Of a DNA stretch of 64,000 nucleotides, positions 14,986 to 24,136 are shown piece by piece. Every line of letters starts with the position of its first letter. Positions within the stretch are counted from its first letter, which is position 1. Origin of the DNA: Amycolatopsis circi (lineage in GTDB: Bacteria; Actinomycetota; Actinomycetes; Mycobacteriales; Pseudonocardiaceae). Under the pieces are notes generated by a model. That model was not told where the DNA came from and searched no databases. It saw only the letters and a program-made list of their open reading frames with translations. The translations under genes and the position numbers were made by a program. Location of the stretch: the NCBI RefSeq assembly GCF_003385235.1, contig NZ_PQIA01000013.1:1-64000 (forward strand), written 5' to 3'.

Positions 14986-15995
14986 TGGCCGAACTCCTCA
15001 GCACCACAGACCTCGTCAAGTGGTTCCCAGTACGGAGAAATCGGTTGGGCCGTCCCGGTCGGCTGCGCGCCGTCGACGGGGTCTCGCTGTCCGTGCGGCG
15101 CGGCGAAACACTCGGGCTCGTCGGGGAATCCGGCTGCGGCAAATCCACCCTCGGCCGCTGCCTCGTCCGGCTTTACCAGCCGAGCAGCGGGTCGATCACC
15201 TTCGACGGCGAAGACATCAGCCGGACCGGCCGGCGCGGGCTGCGTCCGGTCCGCCGGTCAGTGCAGATGATTTTCCAGGACCCGTACGCCAGCCTCAATC
15301 CACGCCGCCGGATCGGCGATTCGGTCGCCGAACCGCTGCGCGTGCACCGCCAGCCCGCTAGTCGCTCGGATATCGCCGAACTCCTTGTCCTGACTGGTCT
15401 TTCCGCCGAACTCGCCGACCGGTTCCCGCACGAACTGTCCGGTGGGCAACGGCAGCGCGCGGTGATCGCGCGGGCGCTGGCGCTGCAGCCGCGGGTCGTC
15501 GTCGCCGACGAACCAGTGTCCGCATTGGACGTTTCAGTGCAGGCCCAAATCCTGAACCTGTTCGACGACCTCAAGGAACGGCTCGGCCTCACCTACGTGT
15601 TCATCGCGCACGACCTCGGCGTCGTGCGGCACACCTCCGACCGGGTCGCGGTGATGTATCTCGGCCGGATCGTCGAACAGGCACCGGTCGGTGAGATCTT
15701 TGCCGCGCCGCAACATCCTTACACCGCGGCATTGCTGGCATCCGTGCCGATCCCGGATCCGGCGGCGGGCTCGGACTGGCGGGACACCACGCTGGCCGGA
15801 GACGTGCCGAGCCCGCTGAACCCGCCGAGCGGCTGCCGGTTCCACCCGCGCTGCCCGCGCGCCACCAGCGTGTGCCGTACGACGGAACCAGTGCTGAACC
15901 GTGAACGCCCAGACCACGAAGTCGCCTGCCACCACCCGCTCGAACCGGCTGAGCCGCTGGCCGCTGCCGAACCGAAAGCCGCTCGCGATGACTAG
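14985..15995 (+). CDS. dppF: Peptide ABC transporter ATPase (DppF/OppF type)
   Basis: A 336-residue ATPase. Walker A is GESGCGKST (about residues 48-56), the Q-loop [12 protein letters not shown], the signature LSGGQRQR and Walker [14 protein letters not shown]. The C-terminal extension with [11 protein letters not shown] is the OppF/DppF oligopeptide domain. The start is the ATG in a TGATG junction with dppD. The final eight bases overlap the LysR gene that follows, so the regulator is part of the importer operon. Confidence 0.92.
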   Translation: MAELLSTTDLVKWFPVRRNRLGRPGRLRAVDGVSLSVRRGETLGLVGESGCGKSTLGRCLVRLYQPSSGSITFDGEDISRTGRRGLRPVRRSVQMIFQDPYASLNPRRRIGDSVAEPLRVHRQPASRSDIAELLVLTGLSAELADRFPHELSGGQRQRAVIARALALQPRVVVADEPVSALDVSVQAQILNLFDDLKERLGLTYVFIAHDLGVVRHTSDRVAVMYLGRIVEQAPVGEIFAAPQHPYTAALLASVPIPDPAAGSDWRDTTLAGDVPSPLNPPSGCRFHPRCPRATSVCRTTEPVLNRERPDHEVACHHPLEPAEPLAAAEPKAARDD

Positions 15996-16932
15996 CGCCG
16001 AGACCGACCAGTCTGCCCGGCCGACGCTCCCGCAGCTCGCGGCGTTGATCGCGATCTCCGCGACCGGTTCGTTCGCCGGGGCCGCGACCGCGCTCGGCTG
16101 CACCCAGTCCGCGGTGAGCCAGCGGGTCGCGAGCCTGGAACGCGGCCTCGGGGTTCTGCTGGTGCACCGGTCCCGGCAGCAGCGCCGGGTGTCGCTCACC
16201 GAAGCGGGCGACACCCTGCTCGCCGCCGCGGAACAGCTCGGCGGGATCCTCTCGGTCGCCGTCAGCCAGGTGGAGACGATTCGCAAGGGCCTCAACGCGA
16301 CCGTCCGGATCGGCTTGTTCACCAGCGCGAGCGAGCGGGTGATCCCGCCGATGATGGCGGCGCTGCGACGGCAGCCGGTCGACTACCGGATCGAATTGGT
16401 GGAACTGGATCAGCAAACCGAAGTGTCCCGGCTGGTGCGCAACGGCGACATCGATCTCGCCTTCGTGAAGCTGCCGATCGCCGATCCGGCGCTGCTCACC
16501 GCGGAACTCCTCACCGACCCGTTCGTGCTGCTCGTTCCGGCCGGCGCCGCGCCGGTCTCCCCCGACCGCCTCGCCAGGCTGCCGCTGATCGGCCTGCGCG
16601 GCCAGCGCGACCCGATGGAAGCCTGGGCGGCGTCCGTGGGCGCGGAGCTGAACTGGGTGCTGGAGATGGAGACCAACCACGCCGTCGAGGCGATGGTCGC
16701 CGCGGGACTCGGTTACGGCGCCGTCCCCCGGCTCACCCTCGGCGGCCGAACCCCGAGCGTACGAAGGATTTCGCTCGCGGGCACCGTTCCGGCGCGGACT
16801 GTCGGCATCGCCTGGCGGCGCTATCACCCGAGGCTGGCGTTCATTCGCGGGGTCATCGACATCATCCAGCGGGTGTGCGCCCGTTCGGCGGAGATCCTGC
16901 CGCCGGTCGACGGCGAGGGGATGGCGCGATGA
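15988..16932 (+). CDS. LysR family regulator embedded in the peptide importer operon
   Basis: A 314-residue LysR-type regulator. The N-terminal HTH spans about residues 13-70, with [20 protein letters not shown] as the helix-turn-helix core. The C-terminal periplasmic-binding-like effector domain has a [11 protein letters not shown] segment. It sits between dppF (8-base overlap) and the binding-protein gene (ATGA overlap), an unusual position for a LysR gene, so it is co-transcribed with its presumed target. It is a paralogue of the LysR protein at 20.0-21.1 kb: both share the HTH core, the AWASVG/PNWVF region pattern and an ending of C-A-(R/D)-x-A-(E/D)-(I/L)-LPP. ATG 15988 is chosen over an upstream ATG inside dppF. 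Confidence 0.88.
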   Translation: MTSAETDQSARPTLPQLAALIAISATGSFAGAATALGCTQSAVSQRVASLERGLGVLLVHRSRQQRRVSLTEAGDTLLAAAEQLGGILSVAVSQVETIRKGLNATVRIGLFTSASERVIPPMMAALRRQPVDYRIELVELDQQTEVSRLVRNGDIDLAFVKLPIADPALLTAELLTDPFVLLVPAGAAPVSPDRLARLPLIGLRGQRDPMEAWAASVGAELNWVLEMETNHAVEAMVAAGLGYGAVPRLTLGGRTPSVRRISLAGTVPARTVGIAWRRYHPRLAFIRGVIDIIQRVCARSAEILPPVDGEGMAR

Positions 16933-18629
16933 GACGGACGTCAGCGGTGCTCGCGGCTTTGCTGCTTCTCACCGCGAGCGGATGCGCGGTGGACGACACG
17001 CTGGACCTGACGTCGGTCGCGCCCGGCGATCACGGGCACCAGGGCGGGACCGAGGTCATGCTGTCGTCGGGCAACGTCGGCACCGCCGATCCGATGGTCA
17101 ATTTCTCGACCTCGTCGTGGACGCTCTTCACCGCGACCTACGACGGTCTCACCGCGTTCACCAAGTCCGGCCCGCAAACCGGCCAGCGCGTGGCCCCGGA
17201 TCTCGTGACCGAAATCCCGAAACCGACGGACGGCGGTCTCAAGTGGACGTTCACGCTGCGGTCCGGGATCCGGTTCAGCGACGGCCGCGAGGTCCAGCCG
17301 AAGGACGTCAAGGCGTCCTTCGAGCGGATGTTCAAAGTGCACGGACCGACGACGTCCTCGCAGTTCGACGTCCTCGACGGGGCGAAGGAATGCCTCGACA
17401 CCCCGGAAACCTGCGATCTGTCGAAAGGCATCGCGATCGACGAGGCTGCTGGCAAGATCACTTTCACCCTGACCGAACCCGATCCCGAATTCACCCAGCA
17501 ACTCGCCCAGCCGCTGGCGTCGATCCTGCCCGCGGACACCCCGCCCGCCGACGTCGGCTCGGACGTGTCGAAACTGCGTTCGACCGGACCGTACTACTGG
17601 GCCAGCTACGATCCGACCGACCGCGTCGTGCTGAAGCGCAATCCGTATTTCCATTCCTGGTCGTCACTCGCCGCACCCGAGGGGTACCCGGACCGGATCG
17701 TGCAGAAATTCGGCCTCGAGCCGACCGACCAGGTCACCGCGGTGATCAACGGCCAGGCCGATCTCGCGGTCGACGAGACGCCGCCGGACCGGTTGAACGA
17801 GGTCAGCATTGACCATCCGAAGCAATTGCACATCGACCAGCTCGGGCACATCTGGTATTGGGCGCTGAACACGCGGATTCCGCCGTTCGACAATCTCAAG
17901 GCCAGGCAGGCGGTCAATTACGCGTTCGACCGCAACTCGGCGGTACTGGAGGCGGGAGGTCCGGGGCTCGCCGTCCCGACCTGCCAGATCCTGGTGCCGA
18001 GCCTTCCCGGATACCAGCAGTATTGCCCGTGGACGAGCAACCCCGCCCCGGACGGCCGCGGTCCTTGGCGCGGCCCAGACCTTGCGAAGGCGAAGCGCCT
18101 GGTCGCGGAATCCGGTACCGCCGGAGCCGCGGTTTCGGTAGTGCCGGGAAACAACCGGATGCATATCGCGATGGGCGAATACCTGCAGACTTTGTTGACC
18201 GATCTGGGGTACCGTGCGACACTGAAACCGATGGACGAAGGATTACAGTTTCCCTTTGTCCAGAATTCCGGAAATCACGTCGAAGCCGCCTTGACCGACT
18301 GGTCCCAGGATTATCCGGCGGCCAGCGATTTCCTGAAAGTGCTGACCTCGTGCGCCGCGTTCGTGCCGAATTCGGACGCGAGCCCGAACATCGGCGGCTT
18401 CTGCGATCCGGCCGTCGACGCCCGGATGGCCGAGGCCCTGCGGCTGGCCAACACGGACCCGGACGCGGCGAACAGGCTGTGGTCCGAAGTGGACCGCGCG
18501 GTCACCGACCAGGCCCCGTGGGTGTCGATGTACGTGCCGAAATGGATTGATTTCACCTCGGCGCGGCTCGGCAATTACCGGTTCAGCGGCCAGTTCGGGT
18601 TTTTGCCTGGGGTCGCCTGGCTGCGCTGA
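16929..18629 (+). CDS. Peptide ABC transporter substrate-binding lipoprotein (family 5)
   Basis: A 566-residue extracellular solute-binding protein of SBP family 5 (DppA/OppA). A signal peptide ends in a lipobox, TASGC, with the lipidated Cys at residue 19. The family core LKWTFTLRSGIRFSDG and the VNYAFDRNSAVLEAGGPG region are present. It captures peptides outside the membrane and delivers them to DppBC. It overlaps the LysR stop by four bases. An in-frame TTA leucine codon at 18243-18245 is unusual in such GC-rich DNA and could make expression depend on the rare tRNA-Leu(UAA). The 18.1-18.3 kb stretch is richer in A/T than the rest of the gene. Confidence 0.92.
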   Translation: MRRTSAVLAALLLLTASGCAVDDTLDLTSVAPGDHGHQGGTEVMLSSGNVGTADPMVNFSTSSWTLFTATYDGLTAFTKSGPQTGQRVAPDLVTEIPKPTDGGLKWTFTLRSGIRFSDGREVQPKDVKASFERMFKVHGPTTSSQFDVLDGAKECLDTPETCDLSKGIAIDEAAGKITFTLTEPDPEFTQQLAQPLASILPADTPPADVGSDVSKLRSTGPYYWASYDPTDRVVLKRNPYFHSWSSLAAPEGYPDRIVQKFGLEPTDQVTAVINGQADLAVDETPPDRLNEVSIDHPKQLHIDQLGHIWYWALNTRIPPFDNLKARQAVNYAFDRNSAVLEAGGPGLAVPTCQILVPSLPGYQQYCPWTSNPAPDGRGPWRGPDLAKAKRLVAESGTAGAAVSVVPGNNRMHIAMGEYLQTLLTDLGYRATLKPMDEGLQFPFVQNSGNHVEAALTDWSQDYPAASDFLKVLTSCAAFVPNSDASPNIGGFCDPAVDARMAEALRLANTDPDAANRLWSEVDRAVTDQAPWVSMYVPKWIDFTSARLGNYRFSGQFGFLPGVAWLR

Positions 18630-18662
18630 TCTCCCCGCATTCCCGCCCAGCAAAGGAGCAGC

Positions 18663-19733
18663 ATGACGAACCCCGACGGTTCCTCGCGATACGCGCCCGA
18701 CGCCGCCACGTTGCGCCGGCGTCTCCTGCCGCTGCTCGCCGCGCGCGGGCCGTCCGGCTACGAGGAGGAACCGGTGCGCGCCTGGGTCGAATTGGCGGGC
18801 GAATTCGCGGACGTGCACGTCGATCCGCTCGGCAGCGGCCACGCGGTGGTGAACCCGGGCAGCACGCCGCGGATCACGCTGATCGGCCACATCGACGAGA
18901 TCGGCTTGAGCGTCAGCCACATCGACGACGCCGGACGCCTGTGGGCGGTCAGCATCGGCTGCTGGGACGCCGCGATCCTGTACGGCCAGCACGTCGTGGT
19001 CCTCGCCGAAGACGGCCGGGTGCCGGGCGTGATCGGAACCTCGCCGCCGCATTTGGACGACGAGGATTCGTCGCCGAAAATGCCCGATCTGTGGATCGAC
19101 ATCGGCGCCACCAGCCGAGCCGACGCGCAATCGGTGATCACCGTCGGCGACCCGGTGGTGTTCGGCGCGTCCCCGGTCGAACTGCGCAACGGCCGGATCG
19201 CCGCGCCGGCGCTGGACAACCGGCTCGGCGCACTGGCCGTCCTCGAAGCGGCGCGCGCGGCGGCCGCGGCGTCGGTCACCGCCGAGATCTCCGTGGTCGC
19301 CAGCGTCCGCGAAGAAACGAGCTACCACGGCGCGATGGGAGCCGTTTACGCGACGGAACCGAATTTCGCGCTCGCGATCGACACCACTTTCGCCAGCGAC
19401 ATCCCCGAAGACGGCATCGAACGCAAAACCGGCGACCACCGGCTCGGCTCCGGCCCGGCCATCGGCCGCGGCGCCGTCACCGACGAGCCCATGGCGCGCA
19501 GCCTGCGCACCCTGGCGAAAGAACTCGGAATCCCTTACACCATCGAGGCCTACGGCGACGAGAGCGGATCCGACGCCGATGCCATGGCAGCGGTCGCCGC
19601 TGGTATCCGATGCGGCGTCATTAATATCCCTCTCCGGCACATGCACAGCTCCGGCGAAGTGGCGGATCTCGCCGACCTGGCCAGTACGATCGACCTGGCC
19701 ACCGCGTTCTGCCTCGCCGGAGGGTCCCGATGA
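18663..19733 (+). CDS. M42 family metallo-aminopeptidase
   Basis: A 356-residue co-catalytic di-zinc aminopeptidase of family M42 (FrvX/PepA-like, usually forming 12-subunit tetrahedral particles). Metal and catalytic motifs are visible: GHIDEIG at residues 75-81, APALDNRLG with the bridging Asp, REETSYHGA with the catalytic Glu pair, FALAIDTT and the final His in RHMHSSGE. It is cytosolic, with no signal peptide. A good AAGGAG site precedes the ATG, 33 bases after the binding-protein stop. Co-transcription with a peptide importer implies it cleaves the imported peptides to amino acids. The 30-residue N-terminus before SGYEEE is slightly longer than usual. Confidence 0.88.
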   Translation: MTNPDGSSRYAPDAATLRRRLLPLLAARGPSGYEEEPVRAWVELAGEFADVHVDPLGSGHAVVNPGSTPRITLIGHIDEIGLSVSHIDDAGRLWAVSIGCWDAAILYGQHVVVLAEDGRVPGVIGTSPPHLDDEDSSPKMPDLWIDIGATSRADAQSVITVGDPVVFGASPVELRNGRIAAPALDNRLGALAVLEAARAAAAASVTAEISVVASVREETSYHGAMGAVYATEPNFALAIDTTFASDIPEDGIERKTGDHRLGSGPAIGRGAVTDEPMARSLRTLAKELGIPYTIEAYGDESGSDADAMAAVAAGIRCGVINIPLRHMHSSGEVADLADLASTIDLATAFCLAGGSR

Positions 19734-20036
19734 GTCCCGCTGCCGCGCCGATGCCTGCCCGAGGACCCAGTGTTGCGGGACAGCTCCCGCCACACCGTCG
19801 AACACCCCGCCAGCACGGCGGAACGACCGCACTCCGTCGTGGGCGCAAGCCCCGCGGCACGAGCTGCCAACCCGCACTGCACCTGCTCCCAAGACAGCAA
19901 CCGCGGCAACCACCGGTGCTTCCGCACCCGCCCCGTCAGCCAGCCGGTACCGCACCAACCCCATGACCCCAAGTCCCCTTCGAAAACCCTGAGTTTCCCC
20001 GGCGTCGCGGCATTACCCCGGCAAGGAGGCCAGCCC
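19734..20036. other. Intergenic region with terminator-like hairpin, no clear gene
   Basis: About 300 bases between the peptidase and the second LysR gene. GTGTTGCGGGA (19770-19780) and TCCCGCCACAC (19785-19795) pair with one mismatch around CAGC, a likely terminator just after the importer/peptidase operon. A Pro/Arg-rich 78-codon frame overlapping the peptidase stop (19730-19966) looks non-coding. The AGGAGG at about 20024-20029 belongs to the LysR gene. Confidence 0.6.
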
Positions 20037-21062
20037 ATGATCGGCGCGGAACGACGAAACCGGCTCGGCCGGGTTGTGCTGGACGCCATCTGGTCCGACA
20101 GCGGCCGCCTCACCCTGTTGCAGCTGAGAGCGCTTTACGCGGTCGCCAACGAGGGCTCGTTCGCGGCCGCCGCGGTGGCGCTCGGCTGCAGCCAGCCCGC
20201 GGTGAGCCAGCGCATCGCGTCGATCGAACGCCGGCTCGGCGTCGTGCTGGTCCGGCGGATGTCCGGGCAACGCCAGGTCCGGCTCACCGACGCCGGGATC
20301 GCCCTGGTCAACGCCGCCGAACAGGTACAGGTCATCCTCCGCACCGCGACGCGGCACATCGAGGACATGCGGGACGGCCGCGAACCGACCGTCCGGATCG
20401 GCGTGTTCTCGAGCGTCGCGGTGCGGGTGATGCCGCTGGTGCTGGCCGCGATGCGCACGCAGCACCTCCCGTGCCGCATCAAACCCGTCGAGGTCGACGA
20501 CGACGTCCGCCTGCAGGAACTGCTGCGCTTCGGCGAGATCGACATCGCGTTCGTCATCTTCCCCCTGCAAAGCGGGGAAGCACACGGCCTGGAACTCTTC
20601 AGCGACCCGTTCATCCTGCTCGCGCCCCGGGGCGCCCCGCTGGCTTCGCTCCCCCGGATCCGGCCGGCGGATCTGCGCGGCCTGCCCATGGTGTGCCTGA
20701 CGAGCGAACAGCTCGAGGTAGCCGCCGAACTCCGCCGCCAGGGCATCGAGCCGAACTGGGTTTTCGGCACCGACAAGATCCACGTCGTGGAACCGCTGGT
20801 CGCCGCGGACGTCGGGTACTCGATCGTGCCGCAACTGGCGCTCGGGCAACGCCATCCCGGCGTCACGCGGTTCTCGCTGAGCGAGATCGTGTCGCCGCGG
20901 GAGATCGGGATCGCGTGGCCGCCGCACCACCCCCGGCTCGGATTGCTGCTCCGGGTGGCGGACGTGATCCGCGGGGTGTGCGCGGATCCGGCGGACCTCC
21001 TGCCGCCTATCGACGAGCCTGGGCGTGCTTCGGCGGAGCAGGCGGTGCTCCGGCTTCAGTGA
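20037..21062 (+). CDS. LysR family regulator, paralogue of the importer-linked LysR
   Basis: A 341-residue LysR-type regulator with an HTH around EGSFAAAAVALGCSQPAVSQR and an effector domain containing EIDIAFVIFPL. It is closely similar in layout to the LysR protein at 16.0-16.9 kb, including the C-terminal LLPPID ending, so the two probably arose by duplication. ATG 20037 follows a strong AAGGAGG at seven bases; upstream extension would be Pro/His-rich and unlike the family. It lies downstream of the peptide importer and aminopeptidase and may control that operon in response to a peptide or amino acid. Its last 56 bases overlap the convergent ATPase gene. Confidence 0.87.
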   Translation: MIGAERRNRLGRVVLDAIWSDSGRLTLLQLRALYAVANEGSFAAAAVALGCSQPAVSQRIASIERRLGVVLVRRMSGQRQVRLTDAGIALVNAAEQVQVILRTATRHIEDMRDGREPTVRIGVFSSVAVRVMPLVLAAMRTQHLPCRIKPVEVDDDVRLQELLRFGEIDIAFVIFPLQSGEAHGLELFSDPFILLAPRGAPLASLPRIRPADLRGLPMVCLTSEQLEVAAELRRQGIEPNWVFGTDKIHVVEPLVAADVGYSIVPQLALGQRHPGVTRFSLSEIVSPREIGIAWPPHHPRLGLLLRVADVIRGVCADPADLLPPIDEPGRASAEQAVLRLQ

Positions 21063-21750
21063 CCAACTCGGGCTCCGTTGTCTCCGCTGTCTCCGCTGCC
21101 TCCGCGCGGTGGCCGGAAAGATCCACTACCCGCGAACACCGCTCAGCCACCGCCTCGTCGTGCGTCGCCACGATGATCGTTTTTCCCGCCTCGTTGAGCT
21201 TCCGCAGAAGGTCCAGGACCCGATCCCGGTTCTTGGCGTCGAGCGAACCCGTCGGCTCGTCGGCCAGGACGAGTTCGCACGGTTTCAGCAGAAGCCGCGC
21301 CACGGCGACGCGTTGCTGTTCGCCGCCGGACAGCGAATGGATCTTGCGAGATTCCGCCTTGCGCAATCCGACCTGTGCGAGAGCCTCCTTGATGCGGTCC
21401 TGCTTCGGCGTCCCACGCTTGGCGTAGGTGAGCGCGACCTCCAGGTTGTGCTGGACCGTCTCGCTGTCGATGAGGGCGAAGTTCTGGAACAGGTACCCCA
21501 ATCGGTTGCGCCGCACCAAGTTCGCCGCCCGGGAACGAGGCCGGGGTGCTCGCTCGCCGAAAAGGCGGACCTCACCGGCATCCGGCCCTTCCAGCAGGCC
21601 GAGCAGGTTCAGCACGGTCGACTTCCCGGCTCCGCTCGCGCCGGTCAGCGCGGTGAACTCGCCTGCCTCGATGCGGAGGTCGAAGTCGTCCAGGACCTGG
21701 TGGCGGCCGTACTGCTTCCGGGTTCCCCGGAGTTCGCACGAGAATTCCAT
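21007..21750 (-). CDS. Bacteriocin-export ABC ATPase (lactococcin 972 type)
   Basis: A 247-residue MacB/LolD-like ATPase. Walker A GASGAGKST is at residues 37-45, the Q-loop near LGYLFQNFALI, the signature LSGGEQQR and Walker B LVLADEPTGSLD. ATPases with FQNFALID and the RLLLKPCELVLADEPTGSLD stretch are typical of the lactococcin-972-group export family. It is four bases downstream of two FtsX-like membrane genes and in the same operon as a lactococcin-972-like precursor, which supports export or immunity for that peptide. The C-terminal 30 residues are Ala/Glu/Pro-rich and overlap the LysR gene end on the other strand. Confidence 0.88.
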   Translation of the reverse strand: MEFSCELRGTRKQYGRHQVLDDFDLRIEAGEFTALTGASGAGKSTVLNLLGLLEGPDAGEVRLFGERAPRPRSRAANLVRRNRLGYLFQNFALIDSETVQHNLEVALTYAKRGTPKQDRIKEALAQVGLRKAESRKIHSLSGGEQQRVAVARLLLKPCELVLADEPTGSLDAKNRDRVLDLLRKLNEAGKTIIVATHDEAVAERCSRVVDLSGHRAEAAETAETTEPELVTEAGAPPAPPKHAQARR

Positions 21751-21753
21751 GGG

Positions 21754-23061
21754 TCACAGCTCCTTCAAGCGTTTGACCGTGTTCCGGCGTTCCACGAGGC
21801 GGGCGGTCACCACCACGAACACCACCTCGATCATCAGAGATATCACTGATACGGCAACGAGTTCCGGTAGCCGGTCCAGCGGGGCCACCGTGGTATCCGA
21901 CGGGGACAGCGTGTTCATCGCGAGCACCGCCAGTCCGATGCCGGCCAGTAGGGTCTGGCCTAACCACGTCCCGCCGAGGGCGACCAGCAGTTCCCGGTAG
22001 GAGCGGGTGAATCCGATGCCGTGGAGTCTCCGCACGGTGAGCCGGCGGCGCAGCCGGTCGGAGCCGATGATCACGATCACCGCGGTCAAGGCGACCAGGA
22101 CGAACAGCGCCGCGCCCGCGAACACGGCGATCTGCGTGATGCCGCCGCGCACCTGGTCGATCTGCGTAGCCATAGCGTCGTGCACGGTGACCAGGTGCCG
22201 CAGGTTGTCGTCGAGCTTGAGTTCCTTAAGCTTCGGCCCGAGCGCGGCCAGCGTGGCCGCCGGATCGGTGCCGACGCGGACCTTCAGCCCGGTGTCGAGA
22301 CCGCCGGTGATCGCGTTGAGCCGGTCGACGGTGAGGCTGTTCGCCGGGGTCATGATCTCGACGATCGGGTCCGTGATCAGGTTTCCGTGCCCGGGATTGA
22401 CCTGCGGATCGTAGCTGAACACACCCTGCCCTGAGGCGGTCCAGACGATCTTGACGTGCTGGCTGGTGAACCGCGGGTGCTCGCCGGTAATGCGTTGTTC
22501 CGCCTGCGTCGCGCCGGTGATTCCCGGGCCGCCGGTGCGCGTTTCCTGCAGGAGATGCCGGAGTTGCGCTTCCCGCGGTTTGAATTGCTCGGGAACGGCG
22601 ACGACCCACGACGGATCGTCGGCGGCGACCGTGATCGGCTTCCGGGAGGCGTCGAGAATCGGGTACTGCTCAAGGTAATGCGTGTTCACCCGGATCGGCG
22701 GCACCGGCCACCGCGACGTCGGGTCCGGCGGCGTGCCCGGCTCGTAGTTGGCGGCGTCGACGAAGAGCGCGCCTGCCTGGTCCAGCACCGGATAGAGGTC
22801 GCGTGCTTCCGCTACCGACGAGGCGTTGCCCCCGGTTTCCATTTCCTGCTGGTCGTTTCCGACAAGGCGCGGGTAGAAAACCGCATAGCCCTGGACTTTC
22901 TCCCACGGCGCCAGCAATTCCTGTTGCTTCGCCAGTTCGGAGAACTGCTGCCAGACCACTACGGCCAGCACCGCGAGGATCGCTCCGCACACCGCTTTCA
23001 CCACGGCCGGTGCGGCGATCGCCAAGCCGAACGGCGAACGATGACGCGTCCTGTGCTTCAC
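21754..23061 (-). CDS. Bacteriocin-associated integral membrane protein, C-terminal half (DUF1430-like)
   Basis: A 435-residue membrane protein. One helix near the N-terminus (about 20-45) is followed by a large extracytoplasmic domain of about 260 residues, then three helices in the last 130 residues. This is the MacB/FtsX permease layout. DRLRRRLTVRRLHGIGFTRS before the second membrane helix resembles the cytoplasmic coupling region of lactococcin-972-associated DUF1430 proteins. GTG 23061 overlaps the stop of the upstream membrane gene by four bases. Known systems usually encode one membrane protein of about 650-700 residues. Here that size is reached by two coupled genes, so this is either a natural split or two subunits of a heterodimer. 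Confidence 0.75.
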   Translation of the reverse strand: MKHRTRHRSPFGLAIAAPAVVKAVCGAILAVLAVVVWQQFSELAKQQELLAPWEKVQGYAVFYPRLVGNDQQEMETGGNASSVAEARDLYPVLDQAGALFVDAANYEPGTPPDPTSRWPVPPIRVNTHYLEQYPILDASRKPITVAADDPSWVVAVPEQFKPREAQLRHLLQETRTGGPGITGATQAEQRITGEHPRFTSQHVKIVWTASGQGVFSYDPQVNPGHGNLITDPIVEIMTPANSLTVDRLNAITGGLDTGLKVRVGTDPAATLAALGPKLKELKLDDNLRHLVTVHDAMATQIDQVRGGITQIAVFAGAALFVLVALTAVIVIIGSDRLRRRLTVRRLHGIGFTRSYRELLVALGGTWLGQTLLAGIGLAVLAMNTLSPSDTTVAPLDRLPELVAVSVISLMIEVVFVVVTARLVERRNTVKRLKEL

Positions 23062-24023
23062 TGCAGACTTCCTTTGACGAGGTCGGAAACGCGCACCCGG
23101 TGGACGACGATCAGCCCGATGCCCAGCGTCGTCGCGAATCCGGCGGCTGTCACCGGTGTCACCGCGACGGCAAGCGCGTACAAGAACGACGAGTCCGCAC
23201 CGGGTACGGCGAGGACGACTGCGGCGCATCCGCCCAGCCCGACAAGCACAGTGGCGATCTGCGTTCTTCCCACGACCTCGTACCAGATCCTCGTCGTGGG
23301 ATGGCCGATCAAGCGAAGCACGCCGATGCGCTTTCCCTCGCGCAGCAACCGGAATGCGATGACGACCGTGGCCGCACCAGCGAGAAGATAAGCCAGAATC
23401 CTCAGCCCTGGGACGGTTTCCGTCGGTTGTTCACCGCGCTCTGGCGGAGTCAGCTCCGCGACGGTGACACCCGCTTCAACCAATCGCTCATGGACGAGCG
23501 CGAGAAAGCGATCGGTGGCTGGTCCCGCGTCCACCACATACCGGCCGGAGCTGGGCAAGGCGTCGAACGCCCGGCGCAACGGCTCGAACGCGAGATCGTA
23601 CCGGTCGGCGAAAACCGCTGGCACGCCTACGTTTCCCGCTCCGCCCGCCGTCGAAACGGTCGCTGTACCGCTGCGCGACTCCGCCGCGCTCAACCAGCGC
23701 CCTTGCGCGAGGCTGAATTCGCCGAACAGAGCCGTCCGATCGCCGCCCAGCAAGACGTAATGCGTAATGCGTTTCCGATCCGCTTGAGTGTTCACGGTGG
23801 TGCGCATGACCGTGGCACCGGTCGCCTCCGCCGCTTCCGCGAGAATGCGCAGCGTCGTCGCAGGATCGGCTGCCTGCGGTTGTTCCGGCCAGACGAACGA
23901 CACTCCGACACGGTCCGCCGCGGTCTCGCTTTGCGCTTCCTGCGCCAGAACTACGTCCATCAAGACCACTGCCGGAATAGCGAACAGGATTCCCGCGAAA
24001 AGGAGAGACAGGATCAGTCGCAC
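23058..24023 (-). CDS. Bacteriocin-associated membrane protein, N-terminal half (FtsX-like)
   Basis: A 321-residue membrane protein with the same topology as its downstream partner: one N-terminal helix, an extracytoplasmic domain of about 170 residues, and three C-terminal helices. LLREGKRIGVLRLIGHPTTRIW forms the cytoplasmic stretch before the second helix. It starts at GTG with a weak GAG site 113 bases after the bacteriocin stop. Together with the 435-residue protein and the ATPase it should form a MacB-like exporter or immunity complex. The pairing of two half-size permeases is inferred from order, overlap and topology. Confidence 0.75.
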   Translation of the reverse strand: MRLILSLLFAGILFAIPAVVLMDVVLAQEAQSETAADRVGVSFVWPEQPQAADPATTLRILAEAAEATGATVMRTTVNTQADRKRITHYVLLGGDRTALFGEFSLAQGRWLSAAESRSGTATVSTAGGAGNVGVPAVFADRYDLAFEPLRRAFDALPSSGRYVVDAGPATDRFLALVHERLVEAGVTVAELTPPERGEQPTETVPGLRILAYLLAGAATVVIAFRLLREGKRIGVLRLIGHPTTRIWYEVVGRTQIATVLVGLGGCAAVVLAVPGADSSFLYALAVAVTPVTAAGFATTLGIGLIVVHRVRVSDLVKGSLQ

Positions 24024-24066
24024 GGCTAGCTCGCTCTCGTCGCTGATGCGTGCCCGCTGCGGTGGA

Positions 24067-24104
24067 GACGCGGCGTCGGGACGCCGTTGGCCCGGCGCCG
24101 CGTC
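24067..24104 (-). terminator. Partial terminator between bacteriocin and exporter genes
   Basis: GACGCGGCG (24067-24075) and CGCCGCGTC (24096-24104) are exact complements with a 20-base loop, in the 113-base gap after the bacteriocin stop. There is no T tract. A leaky hairpin here would give more bacteriocin than exporter mRNA, as is common for such operons. The role is inferred from position. Confidence 0.5.
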
Positions 24105-24136
24105 GTGGTGATCATGCCCGGAACGTCAGGCCACGA

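Noticed and set aside
19730..19966. 78-codon Pro/Arg-rich ORF overlapping the peptidase stop
   Set aside because: ATGA overlap is tempting, but there is no recognised domain and it spans a terminator-like hairpin.
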